This document shows positions 63,185-64,000 of a stretch of 64,000 nucleotides of DNA, piece by piece. A program made the position numbers and the translations under genes. This DNA comes from Acestrorhynchus altus (lineage: Eukaryota; Chordata; Actinopteri; Characiformes; Acestrorhynchidae): contig CM067503.1 of NCBI GenBank assembly GCA_034509495.1, positions 47,920,274 through 47,984,273 of the forward strand, given 5' to 3'. How positions within the stretch are numbered: the first letter of the stretch is position 1; every line of letters begins with the position of its first letter. Below the pieces are notes generated by a model that was not told the DNA's origin, made no database searches, and worked only from the letters and a program-made list of their open reading frames with translations.

Positions 63185-63300
63185 CTTTCTTTATGATGAC
63201 CCCTTCACATTGTCTGCCCACCTTCCAGCTCCTGGCCTAGTTTCTCACCCTGCCCTGGACTAGTTGCCCAAATGCCATCACCGACTATGCAGACCTTCAC
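63185..63300 (+). mobile_element. L2-like LINE 3'UTR fragment
   Basis: CACCTTCCAGCTCCTGGCCT, AGTTTCTCACCCTGCCCTGG and ACTAGTTGCCCA..CCATCACC align with 49920-50000 of the larger LINE 3' region. The rest to the window end (63300-64000) shows no gene. Confidence 0.6.
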
Positions 63301-64000
63301 ACCGAGCCAGTGTGAGGCGTTCAGAGATATCTCAGCCTTGATACCCACAAGATTCATTACAATTCTAAGCCTTTAATGTGTTAAATACTCTTGAAAGGGA
63401 TGGTCTTCAGTTTGCATTCAAAGGCAGCACAAGACTCAGCTCTTCGGAACCCCAGGGGACAGAAAAGTGTCTGGGTGCTTGTCTTCAATGCATCTTCAGG
63501 GATGGTGGGACAGGCCAAGCTGTGCTTGATGCTTCAATGGCTCTTTGTACAGATTGAAATCTCGGTACATTTGTTTTGAGAGTGGAAGATTTTTCTTGAG
63601 CATTGAAGCCATCAAAGACATAGGCTTCAGAAATGTGATGCATTATCTGTGCTCAAGATACATGATTCCAAGCAGGTCTTTCTTGTCAGATGTTGCATTC
63701 CAGAATTGTGCAATCTCACACTAACGAATAGTTTCAGATATTTGGATCGAATTTAAGCTTGATATCAATGTTGAGTCAAACTGTACGAAGATTTTGAGTT
63801 ACATCAGGTCAAGAAATGCCACAGTCCCACATTGCTGCAAATCTAACATCCACATTTAAATAAAGGTTGCAGTGGTAGAACACAAACAAGACCAGGGTTT
63901 ACATGGTGTTACAAGATAATGGTAGAAATCTATTCAAAGAGCTGGTTGAGGGCATCTTTTCTGAGATAGCCCTGCATGGTACACGGCGGTGAGTGGTGAG

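Noticed and set aside
1..64000. A previously undescribed multi-gene system
   Set aside because: Every spliced, phase-consistent coding region belongs to AK9, PLA2G4A or PTGS2. The remaining open frames are repeats, dead transposons or short chance frames.

Overview
The window is nuclear DNA of a ray-finned fish. It holds intron-rich vertebrate genes with GT-AG splicing, dense CA/GA/TAA microsatellites, many decayed Tc1/mariner copies, tRNA-derived SINEs and an L2-like LINE. The repeat mix suggests a teleost, perhaps an otophysan (characin, catfish, electric-fish or cyprinid group), but I cannot name the species. No prokaryotic, viral, CRISPR, rRNA or tRNA gene was recognised.

Three protein-coding genes are supported, each rebuilt exon by exon with consistent reading phase. 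(1) Positions 1-9766, minus strand: the 5' part of AK9 (adenylate kinase 9), 19 exons and about 863 codons, running off the left edge; a probable 5'UTR exon lies near 10.13-10.2 kb. (2) 17362-37114, minus strand: a complete PLA2G4A (cytosolic phospholipase A2 alpha), 17 coding exons, 739 residues, with a candidate non-coding first exon near 38.7 kb. (3) 41655-46755, plus strand: a complete PTGS2 (cyclooxygenase-2), 10 exons, 608 residues, with CRE and TATA upstream and an AU-rich 3'UTR.

PLA2G4A and PTGS2 are divergent. The first releases arachidonate from membrane phospholipid and the second turns it into prostaglandin H2, so two consecutive enzymes of prostanoid synthesis sit head to head. 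The roughly 3 kb between their 5' ends is almost filled with tandem repeats, one of which stops about 10 bp from the PTGS2 CRE.

The 9.8-17.4 kb interval holds a nested inverted-repeat (foldback) element, a Tc1 relic and simple repeats. The region from 46.8 kb to the right edge has no host gene that I can support; it holds the PTGS2 3'UTR, a broken L2-like LINE, SINEs, MITEs and satellites. I found no previously undescribed gene system. The most interesting signals are cis-regulatory: TG repeats forming splice-acceptor tracts in AK9 and PLA2G4A, the satellite block between the divergent genes, and the foldback element.
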